This document shows positions 14,441 through 21,656 of a stretch of DNA of 21,714 nucleotides, piece after piece. The notes under the pieces are model-generated. The model searched no databases, was not told the origin of the DNA, and saw only the letters and a program-made list of their open reading frames with translations. Source of the stretch: an uncultured Pelosinus sp. (GTDB lineage: Bacteria; Bacillota; Negativicutes; Sporomusales; Acetonemataceae); the NCBI GenBank assembly GCA_900542835.1, contig UQPB01000052.1, positions 1-21,714 of the forward strand. The letters run 5' to 3'. Position 1 is the stretch's first letter; every line of letters begins with the position of its first letter. A program made the position numbers and the translations under genes.

Positions 14441-16953
14441 TGAACCGTGTAAACAGGAAAGTGGAATTGTTAGCGCCAGCCGGCAGTATCGAAGCGGCGA
14501 CCGCCGCCATTGAGGCGGGAGCTAATGCGATTTATCTGGGCGGCAAGCTGTTTGGCGCCCGGCACTATGCGCCTAATTTTGATGACGCGGCGTTGGCCGA
14601 AGTTGTCCGCTATGCGCATATTCGTGGCGTTTATGTTTATATAACTGTAAATACACTGGTTGATAACAGCGAGGTGCCGGCGCTGGTTGCTTACTTGCGC
14701 TTTCTCTATGAAATCGGTGTTGACGCGATTTTGGTGCAGGATTTTGGCGTGGCGGCAATCGCCGCGAAGGCGGTTCCGCAGCTGCCGCTGCATGCCAGCA
14801 CGCAAATGACGATTCACAATCTGGCGGGCGTGGAGTTTCTGGCGCGTTTAGGCTTCAGCCGCGCTGTTCTGGCGCGGGAAACATCGCTTGACGATATTCG
14901 TTATATCTGCCGGCATTCTCCGATTGAGATCGAAACGTTTATGCATGGCGCGCTATGTATCTGCTATTCGGGACAATGTCTGATGAGCAGCATGATCGGC
15001 GGCCGCAGCGGTAACCGGGGCCAGTGCGCCCAGCCCTGCCGCCTGCCTTACTCGCTGATAGGCGATGAGGGTGATCTGCTCAGTCCGGAAGCGGCCGGTG
15101 AATATCTGCTGAGCCCGAAGGACCTTTGTACAATCGACCTGCTGCCGCAGCTAATTGAAGCGGGTATAGCATCGTTTAAACTGGAAGGGCGAATGAAACG
15201 TCCGGAATATGTCGCCATTGTTGCCGATACCTACCGGCAGGCAATTGACAACTGTCTAAAATCGGCTGATTTTATTCCCCAACCCGGGGCTGTGAGAGAC
15301 CTGGCGCAAAGTTTTAACCGGGGCTTTACGCATGCCTACCTTTTGCAGCCGGAGGGAGCCGCGATGATGAGTGACCGGCGTCCCAATAACCGGGGGGTCT
15401 ATATCGGCAGGGTCAGCGGTTATGACGGCAGGGAAAAACGGGCGACGATCCGGCTGGAAGCGGAACTGGCTGTAGGCGATATTATCGAGTGCTGGGTTAA
15501 AGTCGGCGGCAGGGTCAATATTACTGTAACCGCCCTTTGGCTTAACGGCACGCAGGTTGACACTGCAGACGCGGGCAGTGAAGTGGCGTTGCCGGTGCCA
15601 AATCCCGTAAAGCTTCACGACCGGGTGTTTAAGACCTTCGATATGCGTCTGACGGCCAGAGCCAGATCGTTTTTTGCCTCAGGGGAGAGTCGGCGCAAAC
15701 TGGCGGTCGATGCCTTTGTCACGGTTCGCAAAGGCCAGCCGCTGGTTGTAGGCTTGCGCGATGCGGACGGATTTTGTGGCCAGGCTGCTACCGGCTTTAT
15801 TGCCGAGTCTGCCCGTAATAGGCCGTTGGAGGAGGAGGCTGTTGCCAAACAAGTGAGCCGCCTGGGAAACACTGCTTTCGCGCTGCGCAACCTGACCGCA
15901 GACATCGAGCCCGGGATTATGGTCCCGGTCAGTGAGATCAATGATGCCCGGCGACGGGCGGTCGAGGCGCTTGAGCAGGCAAGGCTGGAGGCGTTTAAGC
16001 GGCCGCCGCTGCCGGTCAGTGGGGATTGCTTTCTGTCTGAACGTGTGAGTGGCAGCGGTGATCGGCAGAAGCCGTCGCTTGTCGTCAATGTCGATAGCCT
16101 GGCAACTGTTATGACAGCGCTGCGGCAAGGCGCGGATTGCGTGCTGTTTGGCGGCGAGACCTATTCGCACCGCCCGTTGACAGCAGACGATTACCGTCAG
16201 GCTGCGCTTGCTGTGCGTGAGTATGGCCGGCAATTGATACTGGCAACGCCGCGAATTGTTAAAGAATGGCAAATTCCGGCATTGCGGCAACTTTTGGCAG
16301 TATTTGCTGAGCTCAAGCCGGATGCAATTGCCGTCGCCAATCCCGGGACGATCGAGCTATGCCGGCAAATAACTGATTTGCCGCTGGTGGCTGATTTTCC
16401 CCTTAATATTTTTAACTCGGCCGCTGTTGCGTTTTTTTCAGACCAGGGTTTTGCCGGTTTAACCTTATCACCGGAACTAACCTTTTTGCAGATTGGAAAT
16501 ATAAGGGAAAGAACTGCGGCGAACCTGGAGTGCCTGGTGCATGGCCGGGTGCCATTGATGATTTCCGAGCATTGTATTGTAGGCAGCCGGCTAGGCGGCA
16601 GGGTTTGCGGTGAATGTCAGTCAGCCTGTCGGCAGCGCCGCCATTGGCTGCGGGACCGGAAAGGCGAGCGATTTCCGGTTGTGTCCGATCAATTTGGCCG
16701 GATGCACATTTTGAATGCTAAAGAACTCAGTATGCTGCCGCATGTAGCTCAGCTTATCAGCCTTGGTGTCAACCGTCTGCGCGTTGAGGCCAAGGCGGAA
16801 GAGCCGGTGCGGCTGGGGCGGATCGTTGGGTTATACCGCCGCCTGATCGACAGCGGAACTGAGCCTGGCGGCGAATTGCTCGAGCAAATCAGCGCGTTGG
16901 AACATGAACATATTACCCGCGGCCATTATTTCCGCGGGGTGTTAAAAGAGTAG
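14440..16953 (+). CDS. U32 family peptidase-like protein (long form, RlhA-like)
   Basis: An 837-residue U32 protein. The family was named for peptidases, but several members are now known as RNA hydroxylation enzymes: RlhA for 23S rRNA and TrhP for tRNA. The N-terminal part starts 'ELLAPAGSIEAATAAIEAGANAIYLGG'. The family signature 'ETFMHGALCICYSGQCLMSS', then 'GNRGQCAQPCRLPYSL', gives the cysteine set expected for an iron-sulphur site (about 165-203). A middle domain (about 285-520) resembles DUF3656. The C-terminal part has a second cysteine cluster ('EHCIVGSRLGGRVCGECQSACRQRR'). The length and order fit the long RlhA-like type. ATG 14440 overlaps the previous stop by one base; TTG 14437 is possible. 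GGGGAGGAGG lies at a good distance. The next gene, mutS2, starts 11 bases on. Confidence 0.88.
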   Translation: MNRVNRKVELLAPAGSIEAATAAIEAGANAIYLGGKLFGARHYAPNFDDAALAEVVRYAHIRGVYVYITVNTLVDNSEVPALVAYLRFLYEIGVDAILVQDFGVAAIAAKAVPQLPLHASTQMTIHNLAGVEFLARLGFSRAVLARETSLDDIRYICRHSPIEIETFMHGALCICYSGQCLMSSMIGGRSGNRGQCAQPCRLPYSLIGDEGDLLSPEAAGEYLLSPKDLCTIDLLPQLIEAGIASFKLEGRMKRPEYVAIVADTYRQAIDNCLKSADFIPQPGAVRDLAQSFNRGFTHAYLLQPEGAAMMSDRRPNNRGVYIGRVSGYDGREKRATIRLEAELAVGDIIECWVKVGGRVNITVTALWLNGTQVDTADAGSEVALPVPNPVKLHDRVFKTFDMRLTARARSFFASGESRRKLAVDAFVTVRKGQPLVVGLRDADGFCGQAATGFIAESARNRPLEEEAVAKQVSRLGNTAFALRNLTADIEPGIMVPVSEINDARRRAVEALEQARLEAFKRPPLPVSGDCFLSERVSGSGDRQKPSLVVNVDSLATVMTALRQGADCVLFGGETYSHRPLTADDYRQAALAVREYGRQLILATPRIVKEWQIPALRQLLAVFAELKPDAIAVANPGTIELCRQITDLPLVADFPLNIFNSAAVAFFSDQGFAGLTLSPELTFLQIGNIRERTAANLECLVHGRVPLMISEHCIVGSRLGGRVCGECQSACRQRRHWLRDRKGERFPVVSDQFGRMHILNAKELSMLPHVAQLISLGVNRLRVEAKAEEPVRLGRIVGLYRRLIDSGTEPGGELLEQISALEHEHITRGHYFRGVLKE

Positions 16954-16964
16954 GTGAGTCAGAT

Positions 16965-19322
16965 ATGGAAGCTGCTGTGCTGGGAACTCTTGAATATGAT
17001 AAAATCCGAGACATGCTGGCAGCCCGGACGGGATCGCAACTTGGCCGCGAACTGGCAGAGGCGCTTTTGCCGGCAAATGATCCGGAGGTGGTCAGGCAGC
17101 GGCTGGATGAGACGGAAGAGGCCGTACGCCTGCTGACAACTGAGGCAGCCGTTCCAGTGAGTGGAGGCCGCGATATCCGCGCGCAACTGAAACGAGTTAG
17201 CATTGGCGGTATTCTGGAGCCGTTTGAAATTCAAATGGTCGGTTCGGTTCTTTATGCGTCGCGCCGGATCCGGACATTCTTTGCCGGCTTGCAGAAACCG
17301 TACTTCCTGTTAAATCAAGAGGTCTCGCAGCTTGTCGTTTTAAGAAGCCTGGAGAGTGAAATCGAGCATGCCATCAGTGAAAGCGGTGAAGTGCAGGATG
17401 AGGCATCCCCTGAACTGATGCGGCTGCGGCGGGCGATACGTCTAGGGCAGCAACGGGTGCGGGAGAAGCTGGAAAGTATCCTGCGGTCGGCGGAATACCA
17501 AAAATATTTTCAGGAAACGCTGGTGACAATCCGGGGGGACCGGTATGTAATTCCGGTCAAGCAGGAATACCGTCAGCAATTTCCCGGAATTATTCATGAC
17601 CAGTCTTCAAGCGGTGCAACTGTATTTATCGAGCCAATGGCGGTTGTGACGCTGAATAATGAACTTAAACAGGCGCAGGCTGCCGAGCGGGTGGAAGTTG
17701 AACGAATCCTGCAAATACTGAGTGCGCAAATTGCCCGCTCAGCGGCAGAGCTTCAACTAAATTGCGAGGTGCTGGCCAGGTTAGATTTGATTTTTGCCAA
17801 AAGCAAACTGGCTTTGGATATGAACGCGCACTGTCCGCAGATCAATGAATCAGGCTGGGTCAATCTGCGTCTGGCAAGACATCCGCTAATTGATGCCAGC
17901 ATCGTTGTTCCGATTGAGATTCACATTGGCCAGTTATTTAATACACTGCTGATAACCGGTCCCAATACAGGCGGCAAAACGGTGGCTCTCAAGACAGTGG
18001 GACTCTTTGCGCTGATGACGCAGGCCGGATTGTTCATTCCAGCGGCAGAGGATGCGCAAATGCCGGTATTTCGGGGGATTTATGCCGATATTGGCGATGA
18101 TCAGAGTATCGAGCAAAGTCTAAGTACATTCTCCTCTCACATGACCAATCTGGTACGGATCATCCGGTGCGTGCAGCCGGGGGATTTAGTGCTGCTTGAT
18201 GAAATCGGCATTGGCACTGATCCTGACGAAGGAGCCACACTGGCGATGGCGGTTCTGGAACATTTGCATGCTTTGGGCGCACGAACGATTGCCACAACCC
18301 ATTTTAGCGAATTAAAAACCTTTGCCTATACGCGAGCCGGTATCGAAAATGCCAGCGTGGAATTTGACCATCAGACGCTGCGACCGACCTACCGTCTGTT
18401 AATTGGCATACCGGGCAGCAGTAACGCTTTTCAGATCAGCCGGCGGCTGGGGCTGCCGGCAGCCATTATTGAGCGGGCCGGACAATTGCTGAACAAAGAG
18501 CATGGTGAATTTGAGCAGGTATTACAGGCTTTGGAGGAAGAGAAGCGGGAGTATCAGCGCCGCAATCATGCGGCAGGACAAGTGGCGATCCAGGCGCAGG
18601 AGCTGCGGCAGACGCTGGAAGAAGAGCGTGAAGCACTGTCTGCTCGCAAAGCGGATATTATTAATAAAGCCAAAGCGGATGCGGCGGAACTTGTCCGCCA
18701 GGCACGGCGCGAGGCGGACGAAATTATTGAGCAGTTGAAATCGCAATGGCATGCCGCCAGCGATAAAGAGCGTAGCGCTGCAATTGCCAATGCAAAACAA
18801 AGACTGAAAGCCGCAATGGGCGATCTGGGCAGCCGGGAAGACACCCGGGCCGCTTTGCCGCCGGTAACGGCGGCATCACTGGCGCCGGGAACGCCGGTTT
18901 GGGTAATCTCTTTACAGCAGCAGGGAACCGTTATCTCCGTGACCGGCGATTCAGTACTGGTGCAGCTGGGGATTTTGAAAATGAGCGTTCCGGTCGGCGA
19001 TTGCCGGCTGATCAAAGCAGCGCCGGCAGAGAAAAAGGCCGTCCGAACCGGCTCTGTTCATTTCGCCAAGGCACAGTCGGCTGTGCGTGAAATTGATATC
19101 CGGGGCGTTACCGTCGAAGAGGGTGAGGGTATCCTGGACAAATTTCTTGATGATGCAGTTATGGCGGGATTAACTGATGTGCTGATTATTCATGGCAAGG
19201 GAACAGGTGCGTTAAAGAAAGGAATTCGCGCTTACTTAAAGCAGCATCAACACGTAAAAGAAGCCCGTATTGCTGATTTGAACGAGGGCGGTGACGGCGC
19301 TACGGCCGTAAAGCTGAGATAA
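16965..19322 (+). CDS. mutS2: Endonuclease MutS2 / ribosome rescue factor
   Basis: A 785-residue MutS2. In Bacillus it is a ribosome-bound ATPase that splits collided ribosomes (also called RqcU); older work links it to suppression of recombination. Order: clamp/lever region (1 to about 310), ATPase with Walker A 'GPNTGGKT' (about 332-339) and Walker B 'LVLLDEIGIGTD' (about 408), signature and 'TTHFSELKTFAY', a long coiled coil (about 510-605), a KOW-like small domain ('PGTPVWVISLQQQGTVISV') and a C-terminal Smr domain ('EIDIRGVTVEEGE', 'IIHGKGTGALKKGIR'). There is no MutS mismatch-binding domain. It starts at ATG 16965 after TAGGTGAG and probably shares a transcript with the U32 gene. A very long palindrome ends it. 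Confidence 0.97.
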   Translation: MEAAVLGTLEYDKIRDMLAARTGSQLGRELAEALLPANDPEVVRQRLDETEEAVRLLTTEAAVPVSGGRDIRAQLKRVSIGGILEPFEIQMVGSVLYASRRIRTFFAGLQKPYFLLNQEVSQLVVLRSLESEIEHAISESGEVQDEASPELMRLRRAIRLGQQRVREKLESILRSAEYQKYFQETLVTIRGDRYVIPVKQEYRQQFPGIIHDQSSSGATVFIEPMAVVTLNNELKQAQAAERVEVERILQILSAQIARSAAELQLNCEVLARLDLIFAKSKLALDMNAHCPQINESGWVNLRLARHPLIDASIVVPIEIHIGQLFNTLLITGPNTGGKTVALKTVGLFALMTQAGLFIPAAEDAQMPVFRGIYADIGDDQSIEQSLSTFSSHMTNLVRIIRCVQPGDLVLLDEIGIGTDPDEGATLAMAVLEHLHALGARTIATTHFSELKTFAYTRAGIENASVEFDHQTLRPTYRLLIGIPGSSNAFQISRRLGLPAAIIERAGQLLNKEHGEFEQVLQALEEEKREYQRRNHAAGQVAIQAQELRQTLEEEREALSARKADIINKAKADAAELVRQARREADEIIEQLKSQWHAASDKERSAAIANAKQRLKAAMGDLGSREDTRAALPPVTAASLAPGTPVWVISLQQQGTVISVTGDSVLVQLGILKMSVPVGDCRLIKAAPAEKKAVRTGSVHFAKAQSAVREIDIRGVTVEEGEGILDKFLDDAVMAGLTDVLIIHGKGTGALKKGIRAYLKQHQHVKEARIADLNEGGDGATAVKLR

Positions 19323-19345
19323 TGCGGGCAGACAAGATCAAAGGC

Positions 19346-19397
19346 AGCTTCTAACTAAAAAGTCAGCCTCTAGAGGCTGACTTTTTAGTTAGAAGCT
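19346..19397. terminator. 52-base perfect palindrome, two-way terminator
   Basis: The two 26-base halves are exact reverse complements with no spacer. The arms contain AAAAA and TTTTT, so both the + (mutS2) and - (172-residue gene) transcripts can end here. The stop codon of the - strand gene (19389-19391) lies inside the right arm. Confidence 0.93.
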
Positions 19398-19907
19398 GGA
19401 TTTCCAATTCAAATAGCGGCTGTTAGCCGTTTTTTTTTCTGCCGGATTTGATGCAAAAGGCGGCGCTTCTTCAGCTTCCGGCATGACTGGAAGCGCCGCG
19501 GGCTCCCCCTTTGCATCGCTCTTATCCTGTTTGGCATGATCGTTTTTTTCACCGCCACCCATGCTGTTAAGCAGCCCCAGGACAGTGGCGATGGTTGTCG
19601 GATTCAGTTTAGATTTCATTTGAGGGCTGTTGAGCAATGGCAGCAGCGACAGCAATGCATCTGATGACGCCCCGGCGGTGCCGTCTCCTTTAGTCAAGTC
19701 GGTCAGCAGTTTTCCTAATCCGCCTGCAGTTGATGGCGCTGCAGCTACAGATCCCGTATTGCCATTGCGCTGTAGAATTGAGATTAAACAGAATAAAGCC
19801 AGGATATTGATTAAGGTTGCATGGCCGCCATCGCTAACTAGCTTCTCCGTTATGCGCAGCAGTGAATTCCATAAAGAGCCGGATGTATCGGCAGTGTCAG
19901 TCGCCAT
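19389..19907 (-). CDS. Hypothetical single-span membrane protein
   Basis: A 172-residue protein that I do not recognise. One hydrophobic span is at about residues 30-46 ('ATLINILALFCLISIL') after an amphipathic N-terminus. Then come a Gly/Ala/Ser linker, a repeated-leucine helix region ('SDALLSLLPLLNSPQMKS', 'NPTTIATVLGLLNSMGGG') and a charged, Pro/Ala-rich tail. No enzyme motif is seen. It is the second gene of a two-gene - strand unit: the YbaB-like gene ends 13 bases before its start, and GGAGGAAAAATAG precedes the ATG. By position and make-up it might be a spore or envelope protein, but this is inference only. Confidence 0.7.
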   Translation of the reverse strand: MATDTADTSGSLWNSLLRITEKLVSDGGHATLINILALFCLISILQRNGNTGSVAAAPSTAGGLGKLLTDLTKGDGTAGASSDALLSLLPLLNSPQMKSKLNPTTIATVLGLLNSMGGGEKNDHAKQDKSDAKGEPAALPVMPEAEEAPPFASNPAEKKTANSRYLNWKSSF

Positions 19908-19920
19908 CTATTTTTCCTCC

Positions 19921-20241
19921 TTAGAATAGTCCCGGAATTTTTGGCAGGTTCAATTCGCCTGCCAGTTTATCCATGGCGGATTTATGCATTTCCTTTGATT
20001 GGAAAAATCCGTTATTAATGGTTGTAATCAGCAGATCCTGCAGCAAAGTGGCGGATTCAGGCGTCAAGTACTTTGGATTAATTTCCAAAGCGATAATTTC
20101 CTGTTGTCCATTTAGCGTCGCTCTTACCACGTCGCTGCCGGATACCTCAATGAGCTCCTGTTTCAGCTGCTCTTCCATATTAGCGACATTTTGCTGCAGG
20201 CGTTTGACCATTTCCATTACGTTTCCAACTTGCTCCAACAC
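19921..20241 (-). CDS. YbaB/EbfC family protein (paralogue)
   Basis: A 106-residue protein of the YbaB/EbfC type, small dimeric DNA-binding nucleoid proteins. The N-terminal coiled coil 'MVKRLQQNVANMEEQLKQEL' is followed by the beta part 'VSGSDVVRATLNGQQEIIALEINPKYL' and the helix 'LQDLLITTINNGFFQSKEM', ending with 'GELNLPKIPGL'. The usual ybaB gene lies in a dnaX-ybaB-recR block; none of those genes is here, so this is likely a second, diverged copy. It is shorter on glycine at the end than classical YbaB. GTG start (20239-20241), AAAGGAGGA seven bases before. It is followed by the membrane protein gene, which suggests a shared task. Confidence 0.75.
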   Translation of the reverse strand: MLEQVGNVMEMVKRLQQNVANMEEQLKQELIEVSGSDVVRATLNGQQEIIALEINPKYLTPESATLLQDLLITTINNGFFQSKEMHKSAMDKLAGELNLPKIPGLF

Positions 20242-20491
20242 AATGATTCCTCCTTTGGTCTTTAGACTACTAACTCGTTTTAACCGTCGTCAAACTTAAA
20301 CCAGAACACTAGCTGCCGCGGTGCTGTTTACGGGGCTTGCGCTTTTCCGGCGTGATTCCCCGCCTGCTTATACTGCCAATTCAGCACGCTTGTTTCAACG
20401 GCAGTTCCCTAAGGTTTTGCGATTAGGGATTCCCTTTTTAAACCGGTTTCATATATTACCTATAGAGAACCACCTTGAAGGGGGGAGAACT
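20242..20491. other. Divergent control region
   Basis: No gene is supported in these 250 bases. A weak - strand promoter may be present for the YbaB-like gene (TTGACG with TAGTCT about 18 bases on). Towards the right there is a 7-bp hairpin TCCCTAA/TTAGGGA (20406-20412, 20423-20429) followed by CCCTTTTT. CATATATTA (20450-20458) resembles the -10 of late sporulation sigma factors, and lies 34 bases before the next start codon. Confidence 0.4.
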
Positions 20492-20833
20492 ATGCGCCTG
20501 CGAAAATGGCGGCTTCGCGGTTTTAGACCGCAGACGGATCCGGCACCGGCAGTTTCGTCTGAACCGGAATCCATAAAAACAGCGGAACCGGTCGGACCTG
20601 ATCCGATGTCCGGACTACTGAGAAAAGTGATCAACAATCCCGAATTTCCTGTGCAGTTAATGATGGTCATGCTGACAATGTCATCAGGCAACATCCGGAT
20701 GGATCGCAGAATTGACTCCATGAATACCACTATTGATACGGTTCGCAATGTCACCAATCTGTTGACCAATACGATGCAATCGCTCAAAAGCGCAGCTGAA
20801 GCGCCAAAACAAATTCGCCGCATGTTGCAATAA
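20492..20833 (+). CDS. Hypothetical protein with C-terminal helix
   Basis: A 113-residue protein that I do not recognise. It has a strongly basic start ('MRLRKWRLRGFRP'), a Pro/Ala/Glu linker (about 15-36), then a conserved-looking core 'LLRKVINNPEFPVQLMMVML' and a long amphipathic helix ('RIDSMNTTIDTVRNVTNLLTNTMQSLKSAAEAP') that could form a coiled coil. There is no signal peptide or clear membrane span. The ATG at 20492 is chosen since AAGGGGGGAG lies just before it; the open frame back to 20321 has no ribosome site and crosses a hairpin. It faces away from the YbaB-like gene and lies before two spore-type small genes, which hints at a link. Confidence 0.68.
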   Translation: MRLRKWRLRGFRPQTDPAPAVSSEPESIKTAEPVGPDPMSGLLRKVINNPEFPVQLMMVMLTMSSGNIRMDRRIDSMNTTIDTVRNVTNLLTNTMQSLKSAAEAPKQIRRMLQ

Positions 20834-20848
20834 GCGGTAGGGACTGTA

Positions 20849-20876
20849 ACACTTTCCTTCGCACATCCATATATTG
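20849..20876 (+). promoter_or_regulatory. Possible sporulation (sigma-K/E type) promoter
   Basis: CATATATTG (20868-20876) matches the sigma-K -10 pattern CATAnnnTA except at the last base. AC pairs lie 15 or 17 bases upstream (20851-20852, 20849-20850). It precedes the first YjcZ-like gene by about 75 bases. Confidence 0.35.
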
Positions 20877-20950
20877 AACTAGAAAGGTGAATGGCGCTCA
20901 CGTGTATGCGGCACGCCTTTATGAATATACCTTGAAGGAGGTAGTGAGCA

Positions 20951-21052
20951 GTGTCAAGATGGGGTGGCTTTGGCGGCGGCTCTGGCGTAGTCTGGATCAT
21001 CATTATCATTTTACTATTATTCTTCTTTGAAGATGGTGACACTGGACTCTGA
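20951..21052 (+). CDS. YjcZ-like tiny membrane protein, copy 1
   Basis: A 33-residue gene: Gly/aromatic start 'SRWGGFGGGSGV', then a hydrophobic span 'VWIIIIILLLFFF' and an acidic tail 'EDGDTGL'. This is the build of the YjcZ/tiny-TM family of sporulation proteins (Gly/Tyr- or Gly/Phe-rich head plus one span). The GTG at 20951 lies eight bases after AAGGAGGT. The next gene codes for a close relative. Role unknown; relatives are made in the spore or its coat. Confidence 0.78.
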   Translation: MSRWGGFGGGSGVVWIIIIILLLFFFEDGDTGL

Positions 21053-21137
21053 GTGGAGCTAAACCGGGTAAAAAGCTGGCGAGCCCGCTGAACGCGGCCG
21101 CCGCATTGAGCAGTAGCTATGAAGGAGGTAGGCAACG

Positions 21138-21236
21138 ATGGCAAGAGGGTGCGGCTTTGGCGGATTTAATGGGGTTTGGATTATCATCATTATCATCCTG
21201 TTGCTCTTCTTTGTGGAAGAGGATACGAGCTGCTAA
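21138..21236 (+). CDS. YjcZ-like tiny membrane protein, copy 2
   Basis: A 32-residue gene: 'ARGCGFGGFNGV', then 'WIIIIIILLLFF' and an acidic tail 'VEEDTSC'. It shares 'GFGG', 'GV', the Ile/Leu/Phe span and the 'E-D-T' tail with copy 1, and the two DNA stretches are alike, so they arose by duplication. It has two Cys that copy 1 lacks. The ATG follows GAAGGAGGT at eight bases. An 85-base gap separates the copies, with no promoter or terminator that I can support. Confidence 0.8.
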   Translation: MARGCGFGGFNGVWIIIIIILLLFFVEEDTSC

Positions 21237-21364
21237 TCTGTCTGCTAGGTTACTTAGTACTGCGCCAATCCTGAAACCGCAAACTGGCGATGAGGCAGTT
21301 TTTCATCAGACCGGACAAAGACAAGGCATAGTGGTATATGCCAATGCTGTCAATGCCGTTTAAC

Positions 21365-21395
21365 GGCAAAATTGGCCGTCTGTAATTGCCTTTTT
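21365..21395 (+). terminator. Possible terminator after the tiny membrane protein genes
   Basis: GGCAAaaTT pairs with AATTGCC (two-base bulge), followed by five T. A competing hairpin ACGGC/GCCGT overlaps it. Moderate support. Confidence 0.45.
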
Positions 21396-21399
21396 CAGG

Positions 21400-21656
21400 G
21401 TGGTGCAGTACTCGTAGCTTATCGGCCTTAATCAGGAGACCAGCACTGCCTTTGACAACGAAAGGGTGCGGGGACCGCCAGTATCACAAGCTGCAGGATA
21501 AGGCAGGTACCAGGAAAGGGAACACGCCGCATTGCGTGTTCCTGTAGTGTATTTGCACTGGTATCTACGTATTCGTACCTCCCGGCAGCAGGATCATTGT
21601 TACATGTATATGCGCTTAGCGCTAAAAAAACACGCGTTTACACGCGTGTTTTTTTC
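21400..21656 (+). other. Gene-free region with nested stems, ending in a terminator; possible RNA gene
   Basis: No protein gene is supported from 21237 onwards. Pairings that can be seen: CTGCCTT (21446-21452) with AAGGCAG (21500-21506); GGTACCAG (21506-21513) with CTGGTATC (21558-21565, one G-U); and inside the latter GGAACACGC (21519-21527) with GCGTGTTCC (21534-21542). The first two stems adjoin, as in a folded RNA. A strong terminator follows at 21624. I could not match it to a known RNA class. It might also be decayed sequence. Confidence 0.4.
21624..21655 (+). terminator. Strong terminator, A-tract/T-tract hairpin
   Basis: A perfect 14-bp stem (21624-21637 with 21642-21655, loop TTAC) with seven A and seven T at its foot. 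It can act both ways. It has no protein gene just before it on the + strand. Confidence 0.85.

Noticed and set aside
15679..16290. 203-codon open frame on the - strand
   Set aside because: Inside the U32 gene, without ribosome site or recognisable domain.
20891..20935. Short ATG frame before copy 1 of the tiny membrane genes
   Set aside because: Only about 14 codons, with a ribosome site too close to the ATG. Its stop meets the next ribosome site. A leader peptide cannot be excluded, but support is poor.
20449..21144. 231-codon open frame on the - strand
   Set aside because: Opposes the 113-residue gene and the first tiny membrane gene, both of which have strong ribosome sites; the product is low-complexity.
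21106..21363. 85-codon + frame over copy 2
   Set aside because: Its start has no ribosome site and it overlaps the tiny membrane gene in another frame.
21519..21542. Hairpin as a terminator
   Set aside because: The 9-bp stem has no T run after it. It was kept as part of a possible RNA fold instead.
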